A DNA stretch of 64,000 nucleotides from Eonycteris spelaea (GCA_003508835.1 PUFA01000081.1:4154001-4218000); one strand, 5' to 3'. Shown: positions 34,690-46,410, counted from the first letter of the stretch. The notes: generated by a model from the letters alone, not told the origin. Program-made: numbers and translations.

Positions 34690-34725
34690 CATGCTCTATA
34701 CTATATACAAATATATCAAAATATG

Positions 34726-34758
<33 letters not shown>

Positions 34759-34765
34759 GTATGCT
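34690..34765. repeat. ATGT/ATAT-rich microsatellite
   Basis: TATGTATATATG-type units in imperfect tandem. Confidence 0.8.
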
Positions 34766-34789
34766 TAGTAATTAAGTTAGTAAATGTTT

Positions 34790-34878
34790 TCCTTTTCACT
34801 GCTGAGTAGCATTCCATCTTATAAATTAACTATATTTAATTTTTTATTCCTGTTTTGATGGATAGTCAACTCCTTGAT
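34790..34878 (-). mobile_element. Small LINE-1 ORF2-end fragment, reverse orientation
   Basis: 'ACTGCTGAGTAGCATTCCAT' and 'GTTTTGATGGATAGTCAACT' resemble the reversed L1 'CTGAGTAGTATTCCATTGT' and 'TTGATGGACATTT' blocks. Confidence 0.5.
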
Positions 34879-34879
34879 T

Positions 34880-35035
34880 TATTTCTATTTTGTAGTTAAG
34901 GAAGCTAAACCAATGTAAGGTGGTTTATTCAAGACTAATCAGCTAGTAAAAAGTGAAACTAGGGCTTAAGTACAAATCTGTCTGATTCCTAAGACAAGTA
35001 TGCCTCACAATTGCACTGTGGTCCTTTATTTTCCC
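34880..35035 (-). mobile_element. MIR SINE fragment, reverse orientation
   Basis: 'AATCAGCTAGTAAAAAGTGA' and 'AACTAGGGCTTAAGTACAAA' with 'TCTGTCTGATTCC' are the reversed MIR box-B and head. Confidence 0.65.
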
Positions 35036-35197
35036 ATGTCATAGTAAGTCATACATTCAAAAAGACAATAATAAATACATGCTCGGAATTTTTTAATAAA
35101 CTGGGTCTATCCAGAGTATTATTACATCTCTGCACTTTGAGAGGCAAAGAATAAATGAGGATAAGAGGAGATAAAATCATTTTAAAGGATGAGAGTA

Positions 35198-35229
35198 TAC
35201 ATGAGAGGATTTATACATGAGAGGATTTA
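35198..35229. repeat. 16-bp perfect tandem duplication
   Basis: TACATGAGAGGATTTA occurs twice in direct succession, at 35198-35213 and 35214-35229. Confidence 0.95.
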
Positions 35230-35289
35230 TGTGTGGCCAAGAATGTTTGACATTCTCTCAACAAATGTTTCATTACATATTTTAAAGAA

Positions 35290-35525
35290 GCAACATTCTT
35301 TCCAAGCTACCAAGTACTAGATACCATGCTAAGTGCTTTATAAATATTATTGCTAAATATCACAACCCCAAAGGAGAAATACAGATACTTGCCATTTTCT
35401 GCGTGAGAAACTAAAGCTGAGTTTACATAACTTGCACATCCACACACTGAGTAAGTGGAGAAACTAGGATTCTGATCCTGTACTGTTGTAAACCCTTGTT
35501 GCTACCCTTACACTGTGCTGAGACA
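35290..35525 (-). mobile_element. MIR SINE, reverse orientation
   Basis: 'ACCATGCTAAGTGCTTTATA', 'TCTGCGTGAGAAACTAAAGC' and 'GAGTAAGTGGAGAAACTAGG' are in reversed MIR order. Nearly full length. Confidence 0.8.
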
Positions 35526-36929
35526 GAAGAGATTAGAATTGAAGTTGCCAAACAAGAACTCTGGCACTCTTCTTTCTTTCATAGCCTCATGACACATCAT
35601 AATAGACCAGTATCGCCAATGTGAAAAAAGCCGTTTTGTTTAGGTAAAATCAATCATCTCTCTCAAAATCACTTAAATCATAGCTTTTTTTTTTTTTGTC
35701 TCATCTTTGCTAACAAAGGAAGAATTAAAGTTTTTATTTTACTAATCAAAACATTATCATCCAGAGTCTACTAGGTTTTTGTGTTGGTCAAATCTCATGG
35801 ACTTATATTTCATTCTTAACCTGCAAATCATGATGTAGAACTAATATCTATTGGGTTTTAACCTCAAAATAAGGAGAAAAGTAAACAGTTCCCAGCACAA
35901 AGTAGTTATTTAATAAATGATTTTGCAATTGGTTTGCCTGAGTAAAGTTAAATTATGAGTCATTATCACATTTTCATTTATGTCTTTAAAGAATAGTTTC
36001 ACACAAACACTTGAAAAATCCCAGACTACAGCCTTCAATAAAATATCTGGCTAATAAAAGCCAATTACTATACTGAAATAGTCAGATATTTTGTGTTTAG
36101 TCTTTCCTTTTATTGTGACTTTAGAGCCTAAGTTAAGAGGTAACTGATGACCCTTCATTAGCAATGGGTGATGTGTAGCTCTGCTGAAGTCCCTTGTGGC
36201 TACCTGGTGACTCTCTGAAGGCTGCTATCTAATGACCTGGAAAATTAGAAAGGGATGGATATTCTGGCATCTTGGGACTAAAAGAGCTGCAGGTCAGAAA
36301 AGCAGAGAATCTGAAGCTCCGATGGATCAATTGAGAAGACCTGAGCTGGCATCCTGGGGTCATTTCTTAGACCTTCAAACAAGACACAATATTAAAAAAT
36401 AAAAACTAAAAGAGCCCTTCTGGCTTTCTTATTTTATAATAGTACTTTCAATTTTAGCTCTGAAACTTCAAAACAACAACAAAGACTTAAAATAAAGGTG
36501 TTAGAATAGGGAGAATCAGAGATTAGAAAATTGTCACCAGAAAATCTCACTCTGTCTAGCAAATCCCACTAGTCTGTGAGTCACAAATCAAGCTATGTGC
36601 TGGTCACACAATTTAGTTTGTCCCTAACTGGAAAAATGTATCTGCTTCTTCTCCATAAATTCACATATTTATTTAGTAGTCATTAATTAGGACTTGTCTA
36701 CCCTTAGCGCTGTGCTAGATTCTGTGGTGGTAAGGGGCGGTGGCTAGATATATACAGAGGCAATAACACATAATGTATAGCTGAGAGTAAATAATGAGTT
36801 ACAAAATAGTTTTCTTTACAGGTGCTCAAACTCTAAAATTCAACTAATAGAAAACAATGTACCTACTTTGGTTTTACTCCATCAGAGACTGGAAAAGCTG
36901 AGGAGTATAGAGACAACTGGAAACAAGAA
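35526..36929. other. Anonymous DNA with small 3'-end traces
   Basis: No gene was found. 'CCCAGCACAAAGTAGTTATT' near 35890 followed by AATAAATGA is an L2/MIR-type 3' end. A MIR/L2-like 'GCGCTGTGCTAGATTCTGTG' lies near 36710. A stretch at 36150-36370 is slightly GC-richer and single-copy to my eye. Confidence 0.45.
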
Positions 36930-39117
36930 TGAAGAGTAGTGGCTACTGTTATTAGCTGTACAGCAGGAGCGACCTTCTCTGCAGATAACCCCAGCAGTTT
37001 TTGTCACTAAAGAAACTAATGAGTAGCACAGCCACCTAGGACTTACAACAGGTTTTACCTGTTTTTGCCCATGTTTATTTACACTTCAGGATGCCAAACA
37101 CCTGACTCTTCTCTCACTTCCTCCCCACTCTTGCCCCTGCCAGAACCTGAGATTTGCACAGGTGGCCAGCCCAGAACTCTTGCAAGAGTAAGACATCAGC
37201 ATAGACTCTCGAGCTGACCCCACTGCTCTGTATCCAGCTGTGCATTTGCATGCTACTGGCCTGATTCTCATCACCATCCTCTAGCGCTATGTGCGTGCTA
37301 TGGCAAAATCCTGTAACTATACAAGTGTACACAGACAGCCAAGGAGCACACAGCTGTGAACCCAGATTCAGTATCTCTAGTCACTGCCTTAAACCACAGG
37401 GTCACTTGCAGATAGACTTTCCTAGCTTACATATGCTTACCCCCAGTTTGAATTTTGTCATTGGCTTGCAGTGCTGTGCAGACACTGTTGAGGTGATTCT
37501 GCAGCCACAGATGTGCTGACAGCCAGGGTCCCAACAGCTGCTAATGAGACCGGATCTGGACCTATCTCCTGCCAGCAGTCTGAACCACAGGGGTTACCTG
37601 TAGCTAGCCTCTCCAGCTGTGCACCAGAACACTCCTTGCCTGACCTTTATCAACAGCAAAAACTGCCATGCACTCATAGAGAGATCTTGAAGTCACAGGA
37701 GTATGCTCCAATAGCAAGGGCCTCTGCAATAGGTGACTGCTTTAAATGCACAGACATCTACACTAAGGTACAGGAATCATTTAGAATCAAGAAAACATGA
37801 TACCACAAAAGGAACACAGTAAACATCTGGTAAAAATATAAGAACAAAATGAGTAGTTGAACAAAGAGTTAGAAAACATAAAAAAAGAACCAAGGGGAAA
37901 TTTTTTTTTGAGTTGAATAATACAATTACTGAACTGAAAAAAAGCTATAATAAGAGCTATAATAATCAAGTAGAAGAATCAATGACCTCTAAGACAAATC
38001 AATTGAAATTATTCAGTCAGAGGAGCAAAAAGAAAAACAAATGAACCATCATGAAGAGAAATGTGCTGGACATCATTGGAACCCAAGAAAGAGAAGAGAA
38101 AGAGAAAGGGAAAGGAAGTTTAAAGAAATATGACAGAACTTCCCAAACCTGGGCAGAGATTTGTACATCCACATTCATGAAGCTAATGGATCATGTCAAA
38201 ATTTTACCCCAAATTATCTTCTTCAAGATAAAGTATAATAAGCCTGTCTAAAACTTTTTAAAAAGAGAATTTTAAAAGTGGCAAGAAAATTATTTTTCAT
38301 ACAAGAGAAATGACATAAGGCTCTCAGCAAATTTCTCAGCAGAAACCGTGCAAGCCAGGAGTGAGATGATATATTCAAAGTACTGAAAGAAAAAACAAAC
38401 TACCAACAATAAATATTTTGTCAAGCAAAGCTGTCCTTCAGAAATAAAGGTGAGATAAAGAGTTTCCCAATTAAACAAAAGCTGAGGAAGTTTATCAACA
38501 CTAGACATGCCTTATAAGAAATTCTGAAAGGAGTTCTTCAAGCTTAAACAAAAGGACACTTATTAGAAACATGAAAGCATGTGAAAATTTACAGCATACT
38601 GGTAAACATTAAGTATATAGTCATATTTAGAATACTCTAAAACTTAATATGATAGTGTGTCAAAGTCTTAACTCTAGTAAAAATGTTGAAGCACAAAAGT
38701 ATTAAAATAGATTTAGCTAAAATAATTTATTAATGGATACAAAGTATAAAAAGATGAATTGTGACATCAAAAACATAAGATATGAGGGAGGATTAAAAAG
38801 GTACAGTTTTGTATGCAAAGTAAGTTGTTATCAGCTTAAAATAGACTTATTTCAATGAGCTGTCTCAATTAGGCCTCAAGGTAACCACAAAACCAAAACC
38901 TATAATAGATACACATGAGATAGAAGAAATTAAAAAACTACTATGGAAAATCATCCATTCCCAAAGGCAAACAGTGAGAGAAACAAAAGAACAAATGAAA
39001 TGCAAAATATCCAGACACAGTTAATTAGATGACAATAGTAAGTTTTTGCCTATAGATGATTACTTAAAATATAAGTGTATTAAATTCTCCAATCAAAAGA
39101 CATACAGTGATTGAATG

Positions 39118-39118
<1 letters not shown>

Positions 39119-39159
<41 letters not shown>
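39119..39159. repeat. (AC)n microsatellite
   Basis: About 20 AC units inside the ORF2 start of L1 element C, where the L1 text has GAATGGATAAGAAAACAA. It replaced or separated coding sequence. Confidence 0.95.
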
Positions 39160-39160
<1 letters not shown>

Positions 39161-39359
39161 CCCAGATATATACTATGTGCAAGTGACTCACTTCAGCCTC
39201 AAGGACACAGTAGGCTCAAAGTGAGGGGGTGGAAAAAGATATTTAACACAAATGGAAATCAAGATAAAGTAAGAGTATCTATACTGATATCATACAAAAT
39301 AGATTTTAAATCAAAAACTGTGACAAGAGACAAAGATTATTTTATAGTATAAAGGATGA

Positions 39360-39822
39360 ATGAATCAAGAGTATGTAATAAATATAAATATGTATACACC
39401 CAACATCAAGGCATCTAAATATATTAAGCAAATACTAACATATATGAAGGAAGTAAGAGACAACAATACAGTAATAATAGGGGACTTCAGAACTCCACTT
39501 TTATCAATGATTATATTATCCAGAAACAAAACCAGTAAAGAAATATTGGACTTTAGGCCAGATGGACTTAACAGACATTAATAGAACATTCCATCCAACA
39601 ATAGCAGAAAACATATTGTTCTCAAGCACAGATAGAACATTCAGGATAGATCATATGTTAGTACACAAAACAAGTCTCAGCAATTTTAAAAAGATTGTCA
39701 TACCAAGTATATTTTCCAAGTGCAATGGCAGAAAACTACATATCGATAATAGTAGGAAAGCTGGAAAATTAAAAAATATGTTGAAGTTAAACAACACATT
39801 CCTGAAAATATGTCAAATGTGA
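39360..39822 (+). pseudogene. L1 ORF2 endonuclease-domain remnant
   Basis: Two overlapping short frames (39360-39581 and 39562-39822) retain endonuclease motifs in order: NNTVIIGDF, then DLTDINRTFHP and RIDHMLVHKTSL. The break between them is a frameshift near 39560. In an active L1 this domain nicks genomic DNA to prime reverse transcription. Here it is fragmented and one conserved residue (GDFNTP to GDFRTP) is lost. Confidence 0.8.
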
Positions 39823-39941
39823 AATCAAAATGGAAATCAAAACTGTCTTGGAACAAATGGAAATGGAAACACAACACCCCAAAACTTAGGGGTTGTAGCA
39901 AGAGCAGTCCTAAGGGAAGTTTATATTGATAAATGCATACA

Positions 39942-39943
<2 letters not shown>

Positions 39944-39999
<56 letters not shown>
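39944..39999. repeat. (CA)n(TA)n microsatellite at the L1 junction
   Basis: About 21 CA units, then TA units to 39999, marking the border between element C and the nested L1 tail. Confidence 0.95.
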
Positions 40000-40222
40000 G
40001 TATGAGTCCGTGGACAATAAACTAGTGGTTACCAGAGAATAAAGGGGGAGTGGAGAGGAGGGAGGTAGATGAGGTAAAAGGGGTCAGATATGTGGTAACA
40101 GAAAGAAATCTAACTATGGGAAGGGTACACATATGCCTTACTGTTAAATTGTACACCTGAAACTTACTGGATTTCATTAATCAATGTTGTCCAAAAAAAT
40201 CAATTAAAAATAATAAAAACAT
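40000..40222 (+). mobile_element. LINE-1 3' UTR fragment nested in element C
   Basis: 'AATAAACTAGTGGTTACCAG', the 'AAAGGGGGAGTGGAGAGGAG' purine tract and 'AATTGTACACCTGAAACTTA' form an L1 3' UTR ending in an A-rich tail ('ATTAAAAATAATAAAAACAT'). It sits inside ORF2 of element C, whose sequence resumes at about 40360. Confidence 0.7.
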
Positions 40223-40237
40223 AAAATGTTCTGGAAT

Positions 40238-40273
<36 letters not shown>

Positions 40274-40321
40274 AATTGTATGAACAATAGATTTTCCTAC
40301 AATTCATAAGTCTTTTTTTAA

Positions 40322-40357
<36 letters not shown>
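40238..40357. repeat. (TC)n(AT)n and (TG)n microsatellites
   Basis: TC units at 40238-40260 change to AT units at 40261-40273. A separate TG run is at 40325-40357. Both lie between the nested L1 tail and the resumed element C. Confidence 0.95.
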
Positions 40358-40358
<1 letters not shown>

Positions 40359-40919
40359 TCATATTAGCAACCTAATTTTACACCTAAGGAACTAGAATAA
40401 CTAAACTGAAAGTTAGAATTAAAAAGGATAACAAAGGTTAAACTGTAAAGAATTGAAATATAGAATAGAAAAACAATTTTTTATCAGCAAACTTTAGAGT
40501 TGTTTTTTTAAAATATAAACAATATTTACAAACTTTTAACTAAGCCTGCCAAAAAAGAGGAAGATTCAATTAAATAAAATTACAGATGAAAGAAGAGACA
40601 TTAGAACTAATATCAGAGAAATACAAAGGATTATGACTAGTATGAATAATTATATGCCAACAAACTGAAAAACTTAGAAGGAACGGAAACATTCCTAGAA
40701 ACATACAACCTATCGAGGCTGAATCAGGAAAAAAAATAGACCATCTCAGCAGACAAAATAATAATCTCATTTGACAGAATAACATATAAAGGGATAGAAT
40801 CATTAATCAAAAACCTCCCAACAAAGAAAAGTCCAGGACCAGATGTTTTCATTGTTGACTTCTACCAAACTTTTAAAGAATTAACTCAGTCTTCAAACTC
40901 TTCCCCAAAAATTGAAGAG

Positions 40920-41383
40920 ATGGGAACACTCTTAAACTCATTTTATGAGGCCAGAATTACCTTGATAGCAAAGCCAGATAAGGATGCTACAGGAAAAGAA
41001 AACTATAGGCCAATATCCCTGATGAATATAGATGCAAAATTCTCAACAAAATACTCGCAAACCAAATTCAAAAGCACATTAAAAGGATCATATACTATGA
41101 TCAAGTGAGATTCACCCCTGGGATTCAAGGATGGTTTAATATATGCAAATTAATAAATATGATGAACCACATTAATAGAATGAATGACGAAAATCATGTC
41201 ATCATTTCAGTAACTACAGAAAAAGCGTTTGACAAAATACAGCATCTTTTTCTGACAAAAACTCTCAACAAATTGTGTGTAGAAAGAATGGACCTCAATA
41301 TAATAAAGGCTATATATGACAAATTCACAAATAACATTATACTCAAAGGTGAAAAGCTGAAAACTTTTTGCCTAAAATCATGA
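40920..41383 (+). pseudogene. L1 ORF2 reverse-transcriptase remnant
   Basis: Two adjacent frames (40920-41108 and 41105-41383) hold finger and palm motifs, [30 protein letters not shown], then [15 protein letters not shown] and [13 protein letters not shown] frameshift separates them at about 41105. Motif A has lost its catalytic Asp (T in its place). The FADD motif C follows at about 41507 after more stops. Not functional. Confidence 0.85.
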
Positions 41384-41831
41384 ACAGGACAAGGGTACTT
41401 GCTCTTATCTCTACTATTTAATATAGTACTGGAAAGTCTAGCTTTATCAATTGGGCAAGGAAAAGAAGTAAAGCTATCCAAATCAGAAAGGTGGAAGCAA
41501 AATTGTCTCTGTTTGCTGATGACATAATCTTGTACATAGAAAAAAATCCAACAATACAATAGGAAGGACTCCATCAACTACAAAACTCTACTACAAAACT
41601 GTTGATACTAATCAATGAATGCATTAAAGTTGCAAGATACAGAATTAACATTTAGAAATCAGTTACATTTCTATAAACTAAAAATGAACTGTATAAAAAG
41701 GAAAAACAATCCCTTTAAAACTAGCATTAAAACAATAAAATACTTAAGAATAAATTTAACCACGGAGGTAAAAATAAATACAATGAGAACTAAAAGACAT
41801 TGATGAAAGAAATTGAAGAAGAAACAAGTAA

Positions 41832-42086
41832 ATGGCAGATTCTTTGTGTAGAATAATTAGTATTGTTACAATGTTCATACTACTCAAAGTAATCTATAGA
41901 TTCAAGGGAATCACTATCAAAATTCCAATAGCATTTTTCAAAGAAATAGAAAAAACAACTCTAAAATTTATATGGAACCATCAAAATACCCTGAATATCC
42001 AAAGTAATTTTGAATTCAAACTATACGATAAAGCTATAGTAATCAAAATAGTATGGTACTGGCATAAAAATAGACATATAGGCTAA
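41832..42086 (+). pseudogene. L1 ORF2 C-terminal remnant
   Basis: An 84-codon frame with the post-RT signature [20 protein letters not shown] and, near its end, [15 protein letters not shown]. Family equivalents are 'IPMAFFTEIEKTILKFIWNH' and 'TVIKTVWYWHK'. It lies in element C downstream of the FADD box. Confidence 0.85.
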
Positions 42087-43040
42087 TGGAAGAATAAGGA
42101 GCACAGTAAAAACTCTCACATATGTGGTCAATTAATATTTAAAAAGAAAGCTAAAAACAATGGAGGAAAGGATAGTCTTTCTAATAAACGATGTTGGATA
42201 TTGACATGCAGAAGAATGAAATTGGACCTCCATCTTACACTACTCACAAAAATTAACTCAAAATACATTAAAGACTTAAATGTAAAACTTTTACATTTAA
42301 AATTCTATAAAATTCCTAGAAGAAAATACGGGGGGCGGGGGGAATCTCCTTGACATTAATCTTGGCAATGATTTTTTAGATATGACACCAAAAAGCACAA
42401 GCAACAAAAGCAAAAATCAACATTTGGGACTACATCAAACTAAAAAGCTTCTGAATAGTAAAAGAAAAGCAAAATGAAAAGGCAACCTACAAAAGAGGAG
42501 AAAATATTTGCAAGTTGTATATCTGATAAGAGGCTAATATCCAAAACATGTAAGGAACTCACACAACTCAATAGCAAAAAGGTAAGCAATTTTAAAAATG
42601 GGTAGAGGAACTGAATAGACATTTTCCAAAGATGATATCCAAGTGGCCAACAGGTGCATGAAAAGATGGTCAATGTTATTAATCATCAGAGAAATAAAAA
42701 TGAAAACCCCAATGAGATATCACCTCACGCCTTTTAGTATGGGTATTATCAAAAAGACAAGTGATCACAATTATAGGTGAAGAAGTGGAGAAAAAGGGAC
42801 ACTGTCAGAGGGAAGGTAAATTGATAAAGTCACTAAAAAAAAAAAACAATATAGAGGTTCCTCAAAAAATTAAAAAAAAAAATTAGAACTGCTATATTAT
42901 CCAGCAATCCAGCAGTCCTTCTGGGTTTAGGAAATGAAATCAGGATCTCAAAGGATATCAATACCCTCATGTTCATTGCAGCATTTTTCACAATAGCCAA
43001 GACATGGAAACAACCTAAGTGCCCATAAATGAATGAATGG

Positions 43041-43619
43041 GTGTGAGATTATATGCAAATACATATAAAGGAGTGATATATAGAGATATATAAAGATGTG
43101 AGATATATATGCAAATCAATAAATGTGATGTAGGAAATGTTATTCAGTGATATAGTCATGTAGAAACAGCTGCTTTCCTTAAGATCACAGTTGCTTTGTC
43201 CAATTTCTGGAATCTTCTGCTCTCACATTCTTACAGATGAAGCCACTTACCCTCTGTATCTGGCCCACCTGGGACCAATCCTGTCCTACTCACCAACTCT
43301 GCCAATATTCTGATGGCTCAGTGTAGGGTTATGTCCATTTTATATTCCTTTTCTGGGGTTTTTCTTTTTCTTGAACCTATATTTTAGTAACTGGACTTTT
43401 TAAAATTCCACCTCATCCAGAATATTCTGGATATTATTGTTACAATATTAGATTTCTCCTTGTTTCCTTGAGCTAGAAATTATGTTTGTTCCAAGAAGAA
43501 TCAAGTTTCATCCCGACCCTAAAATGCCGAATTTGAGATTTAACTCAATCCCCTTCATCAAACATTCTTAACACCGCATTCTTAGACCTCAACCAGTCTC
43601 CCTTGATGTAATACTGTAT
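43041..43619. other. Anonymous DNA after the broken L1 3' end
   Basis: It starts with an AT-rich stretch (43041-43135) containing two related strings (TGTGAGATTATATGCAAATA and TGTGAGATATATATGCAAAT, 55 bp apart). The second part of this matches L1 ORF2 sequence at 41141-41164. After that the DNA is single-copy to my eye. Confidence 0.5.
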
Positions 43620-43830
43620 CCCTATGAGCCAAGTACAGTTCTAAAGCTTTGAACAAACGATCTTATTTAATCCATATAATAGCCCTATAAAATATGTACT
43701 CATTATCAACATCTTAAAAATTTTTTTTAACCTAGAGTATTGAGGCATGTAGAGGTTAAGTAACTTCCAAAGTAACTAAGCTTGCAATGCTGGTTATGCA
43801 CAGCCAGTATCCTAGTCCAAGCAGTTTGGT
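43620..43830 (-). mobile_element. MIR SINE, reverse orientation
   Basis: 'GAGCCAAGTACAGTTCTAAA', 'TATTGAGGCATGTAGAGGTT' and 'AAGTAACTTCCAAAGTAACT' are the reversed MIR (ACTGAGGCACAGAGAGGTTAAGTAACTTGCC pattern). Confidence 0.8.
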
Positions 43831-44934
43831 TTAGCAGGCCAGGCTCCCAGCCACTACTCAGCCTCACTAGCCTTGGGGCTGAGAGGAATTTACTGAAAGT
43901 ATCTCTCGTGTCTTTGAGTCAGATGGCTGCTCACCCCCAAGTGGCAGCCTAATAGTCAGTCCTCAGAGTGTACTACATGTGTATTTGTCTTCCTCTTGCC
44001 CTCTACTACAGATTCTTTTTTGATTTCCTAAGTACCTTAGTACAAGTTGGGATTTTTGTTTATTTTGGGCCCTTATAATTTCGCCTAGATGTCCCCACAC
44101 TTGGTTTAAGAGCCACACTCTTTTTCCACCTATCATAACTACAAATTTACCAAATTACGCTTTGTGTAAAACATATAAATTGTTTAAACTCTCTTCTCTG
44201 AACTTTTTCACTTGATCATATGCCTTGAAATCACATGTATCTACCACCATATCATAGATAGCAGCCACTAATCACCTAATATATATTATGCAAAGTCATA
44301 TATGTTATGAGAAGCTTTCATGCTTGGGTAACATAGTCAGAGGAAATAAACATAATAAAATATCACATGTACAATGCCAGTAAATTGATTTTTAACTTTT
44401 TAAAAATTATGCTATGAGGTAGTAAAGGCACTCAAGAAGTCAGCAGTTGGTCATATTAAAATGGGCTAATGTCATCGGTAAGAATGTGGTATATTTGGTA
44501 TTGGTTTTCAAACATCCAATGGTCTAATTTCTGGATTTAGAACTCCTTAGCTCTGTTGGCCACAGTTCTCATTTTCTGCTGCCAAACACAGCATTTGTCA
44601 GTTTGGGAGTCGAATAGTGTTTATAACACTCTTTATGCCAATGGAATCATTCCAGAATGTGTTCAAACCATGACTCCAATGACTCTAGGATACCAGGTAG
44701 ACAATAGTTTATTATCCCAATGAAAATATGTCAGTGAAAATATATCACCAATTATTTGGACTTTATATGAAATTAAGTGGCCTTTTACAATTTTCAGTTT
44801 ATATTTAGAAGGCATGTTTCTTGGGAAGAAATAAAAAGTAAAGTTGGGATTTTTTTTAATTGAGATGATTTTTCATAGCACTTTTACTGTCTGAATTGTA
44901 TTATTATTGATTAGTTTACATTGTTATTGATTAG
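43831..44934. other. Anonymous DNA
   Basis: No gene or repeat was identified. The part 44450-44700 is non-repetitive with balanced composition. Confidence 0.5.
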
Positions 44935-45065
44935 CATATACTCATTTATTAGCTATTTCTACTCACTAGAATATAAGCTTAAAGAACATCTAGATTATTT
45001 CTAATGGTCTCCAGAACCTAAAAACATGGACATGGACACAATAAGTATTTGCTGAATTTAAAAAA
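44935..45065 (+). mobile_element. L2 LINE 3' end
   Basis: 'CACTAGAATATAAGCTTAAA', then 'TCTCCAGAACCTAAAAACAT' and 'CACAATAAGTATTTGCTGAA' follow the L2 3' terminus (CACTAGACTGTAAGCTCC ... AATAAATATTTGTTGAA). Confidence 0.65.
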
Positions 45066-46149
45066 TTAGTGAAACTGTTGTTTTTTTTTTTTTAAATGAG
45101 AATTTCTTTCTGTGTGTTTAATATACTTTAGAATAAAAGACATTGGAAATTTTTATTTTAATAACTACAAAAATATATTTAATGCTTTCTAAGATACAAG
45201 GAGTGTTGCCTAAAAGTGCCTTTCCCAGTTGAATACTAGTCACCCTCTCCCCCCTCCAAAATAAAAATCTGAATATAAAGAACATATTAAAACAACAAAT
45301 TGTTATATCTGGCTGTCAGGTTTATTAATGCAAAATTCAAATAAACCTCCAGGAGTAATATAGAAATAAAATTCACATTAAGAAATGTGTGACCCATAAT
45401 TGAAAGAGAACAGACCATAATCAAGCCTTTGTTCTCTCCTAATCTATACCATGGTCTATGCAGCACAGGCTTTGGCTTTATTACAGTGACTTAATTCACA
45501 AAATCTGACATAATTCATCATATTCTCTCAAGAAAAAATATATATTTTTATTCTGTGCTTTGCCAAAGCTTCATGGGGGTTGAACAGAAGGGTGCAGCTG
45601 GAAGACTGTGATTACTCGAGAAACTATGTTGTCTTCTTTGCACACATCCTCTGCCACTGCTCTGGGCTCTGGCTTTCCATGGAGAAGATAATGTCACTTA
45701 CTTAGCCTTGGGGTGGCAAATTAAACAAATGCCTCCCATCACTCTTTACCAACAAAACCCAATTTCCTTTACATTCATATTTTTAAACACCTGGAGGGGG
45801 AAAAAATCTTATAATAAAAGACTTGGCTCATTTGTTATATGTTGCTTTCTTCCCATGAGTTTATGAGTTGTTGATAACCATCATTTTCTGCCTCTCTTAT
45901 GACTTAAAATATTGAGAACTAGGATGGCCACAACCTGATTCTATGCTTCCCAGCTCTATGAGGCTTGGAATGGGGAAGGAGCAGTGTTTTACCTCCACGA
46001 CCATTTCATTGTTTGTATAGTGTAGAGGAATTCTTCCACTGAACAAATCTGCAAACACCTTCACTAGCCTGGCTTCCTCAATTCTTTCCTCTAAGTTTTT
46101 GGCTCAAAAAATCATGGTGTTGAAAATAATTGAAATCAGATGTAGTAGA
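45066..46149. other. Anonymous DNA
   Basis: No gene or known repeat was found. 45560-45720 is GC-richer (TGCAGCTGGAAGACTGTGAT, CTCTGCCACTGCTCTGGGCT) and looks single-copy. Confidence 0.5.
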
Positions 46150-46410
46150 ACATGACTGGTAAAGAACATGAGCTCTGTAGTTCATACGGCTGGGTTCAAA
46201 TCCGGACTCCACCATTTACTACACTAGTCATGTGCCCCTGAGCAAATGGCCTAAGATCTCTGTCTCACTTTGTTCATCTGCAAAATAAGGTATAATTCTG
46301 TCTGCCTCACAGGATTTCTATAAGCAGTAAATGAGATAATACCTCTAAAGAGTTTAGAATATTAACTGACATATTGTCTTTAGTCTTCAGTTAAGTGTTA
46401 GTAATTTTTC
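46150..46410 (+). mobile_element. MIR SINE, nearly full length
   Basis: 'GGTAAAGAACATGAGCTCTG', 'CTGGGTTCAAATCCGGACTC', 'TTTGTTCATCTGCAAAATAA' and 'GTAAATGAGATAATACCTCT' all match MIR. The GGTTCAAATCC string is the tRNA-type box B of the SINE head, not a tRNA gene. Confidence 0.9.

Larger units (their letters stand above)
36930..39943 (+). mobile_element. LINE-1 element C: 5' UTR, ORF1 and endonuclease half of ORF2
   Basis: A GC-richer leader (about 36930-37800, left edge uncertain) is followed by an ORF1-like part. Its 'GCAGAAACCGTGCAAGCCAG' and 'CTGTCCTTCAGAAATAAAGG' blocks are the ORF1p C-terminal coding region. ORF2 starts around 39000. The endonuclease fold remnants are GDF-TPL near 39480 (the canonical Asn is changed to Arg), DLTDI with RTFHP near 39565, and RIDHML near 39645, which keeps the His of the active-site motif. 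Many stops and shifts. The element breaks at a (CA)n and a nested L1 tail, then resumes at about 40360. Confidence 0.75.
40358..43040 (+). mobile_element. LINE-1 element C: reverse transcriptase and C-terminal ORF2
   Basis: It resumes with 'ATTAGCAACCTAATTTTACA' and runs through the reverse transcriptase: [17 protein letters not shown] and [14 protein letters not shown] (from about 40935), [10 protein letters not shown] (about 41219) and LFADDIILYI (about 41507-41536). The C-terminal part reaches 'AATAGCCAAGACATGGAAAC' near 43000, and the element stops at 43040 before the 3' UTR, so it lacks a 3' end. The Asp expected just before AEKAFD is a Thr here. The FADD box is intact but in a different reading frame from the upstream segment. 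Confidence 0.85.

Noticed and set aside
41194..41577. 127-codon reverse frame, the longest in the window
   Set aside because: Antisense shadow of the L1 reverse transcriptase region, whose plus-strand motifs ([16 protein letters not shown]) explain the DNA.
46185..46205. tRNA-like box B (GGTTCAAATCC)
   Set aside because: It is the tRNA-derived head of a MIR SINE; no cloverleaf can be folded around it.
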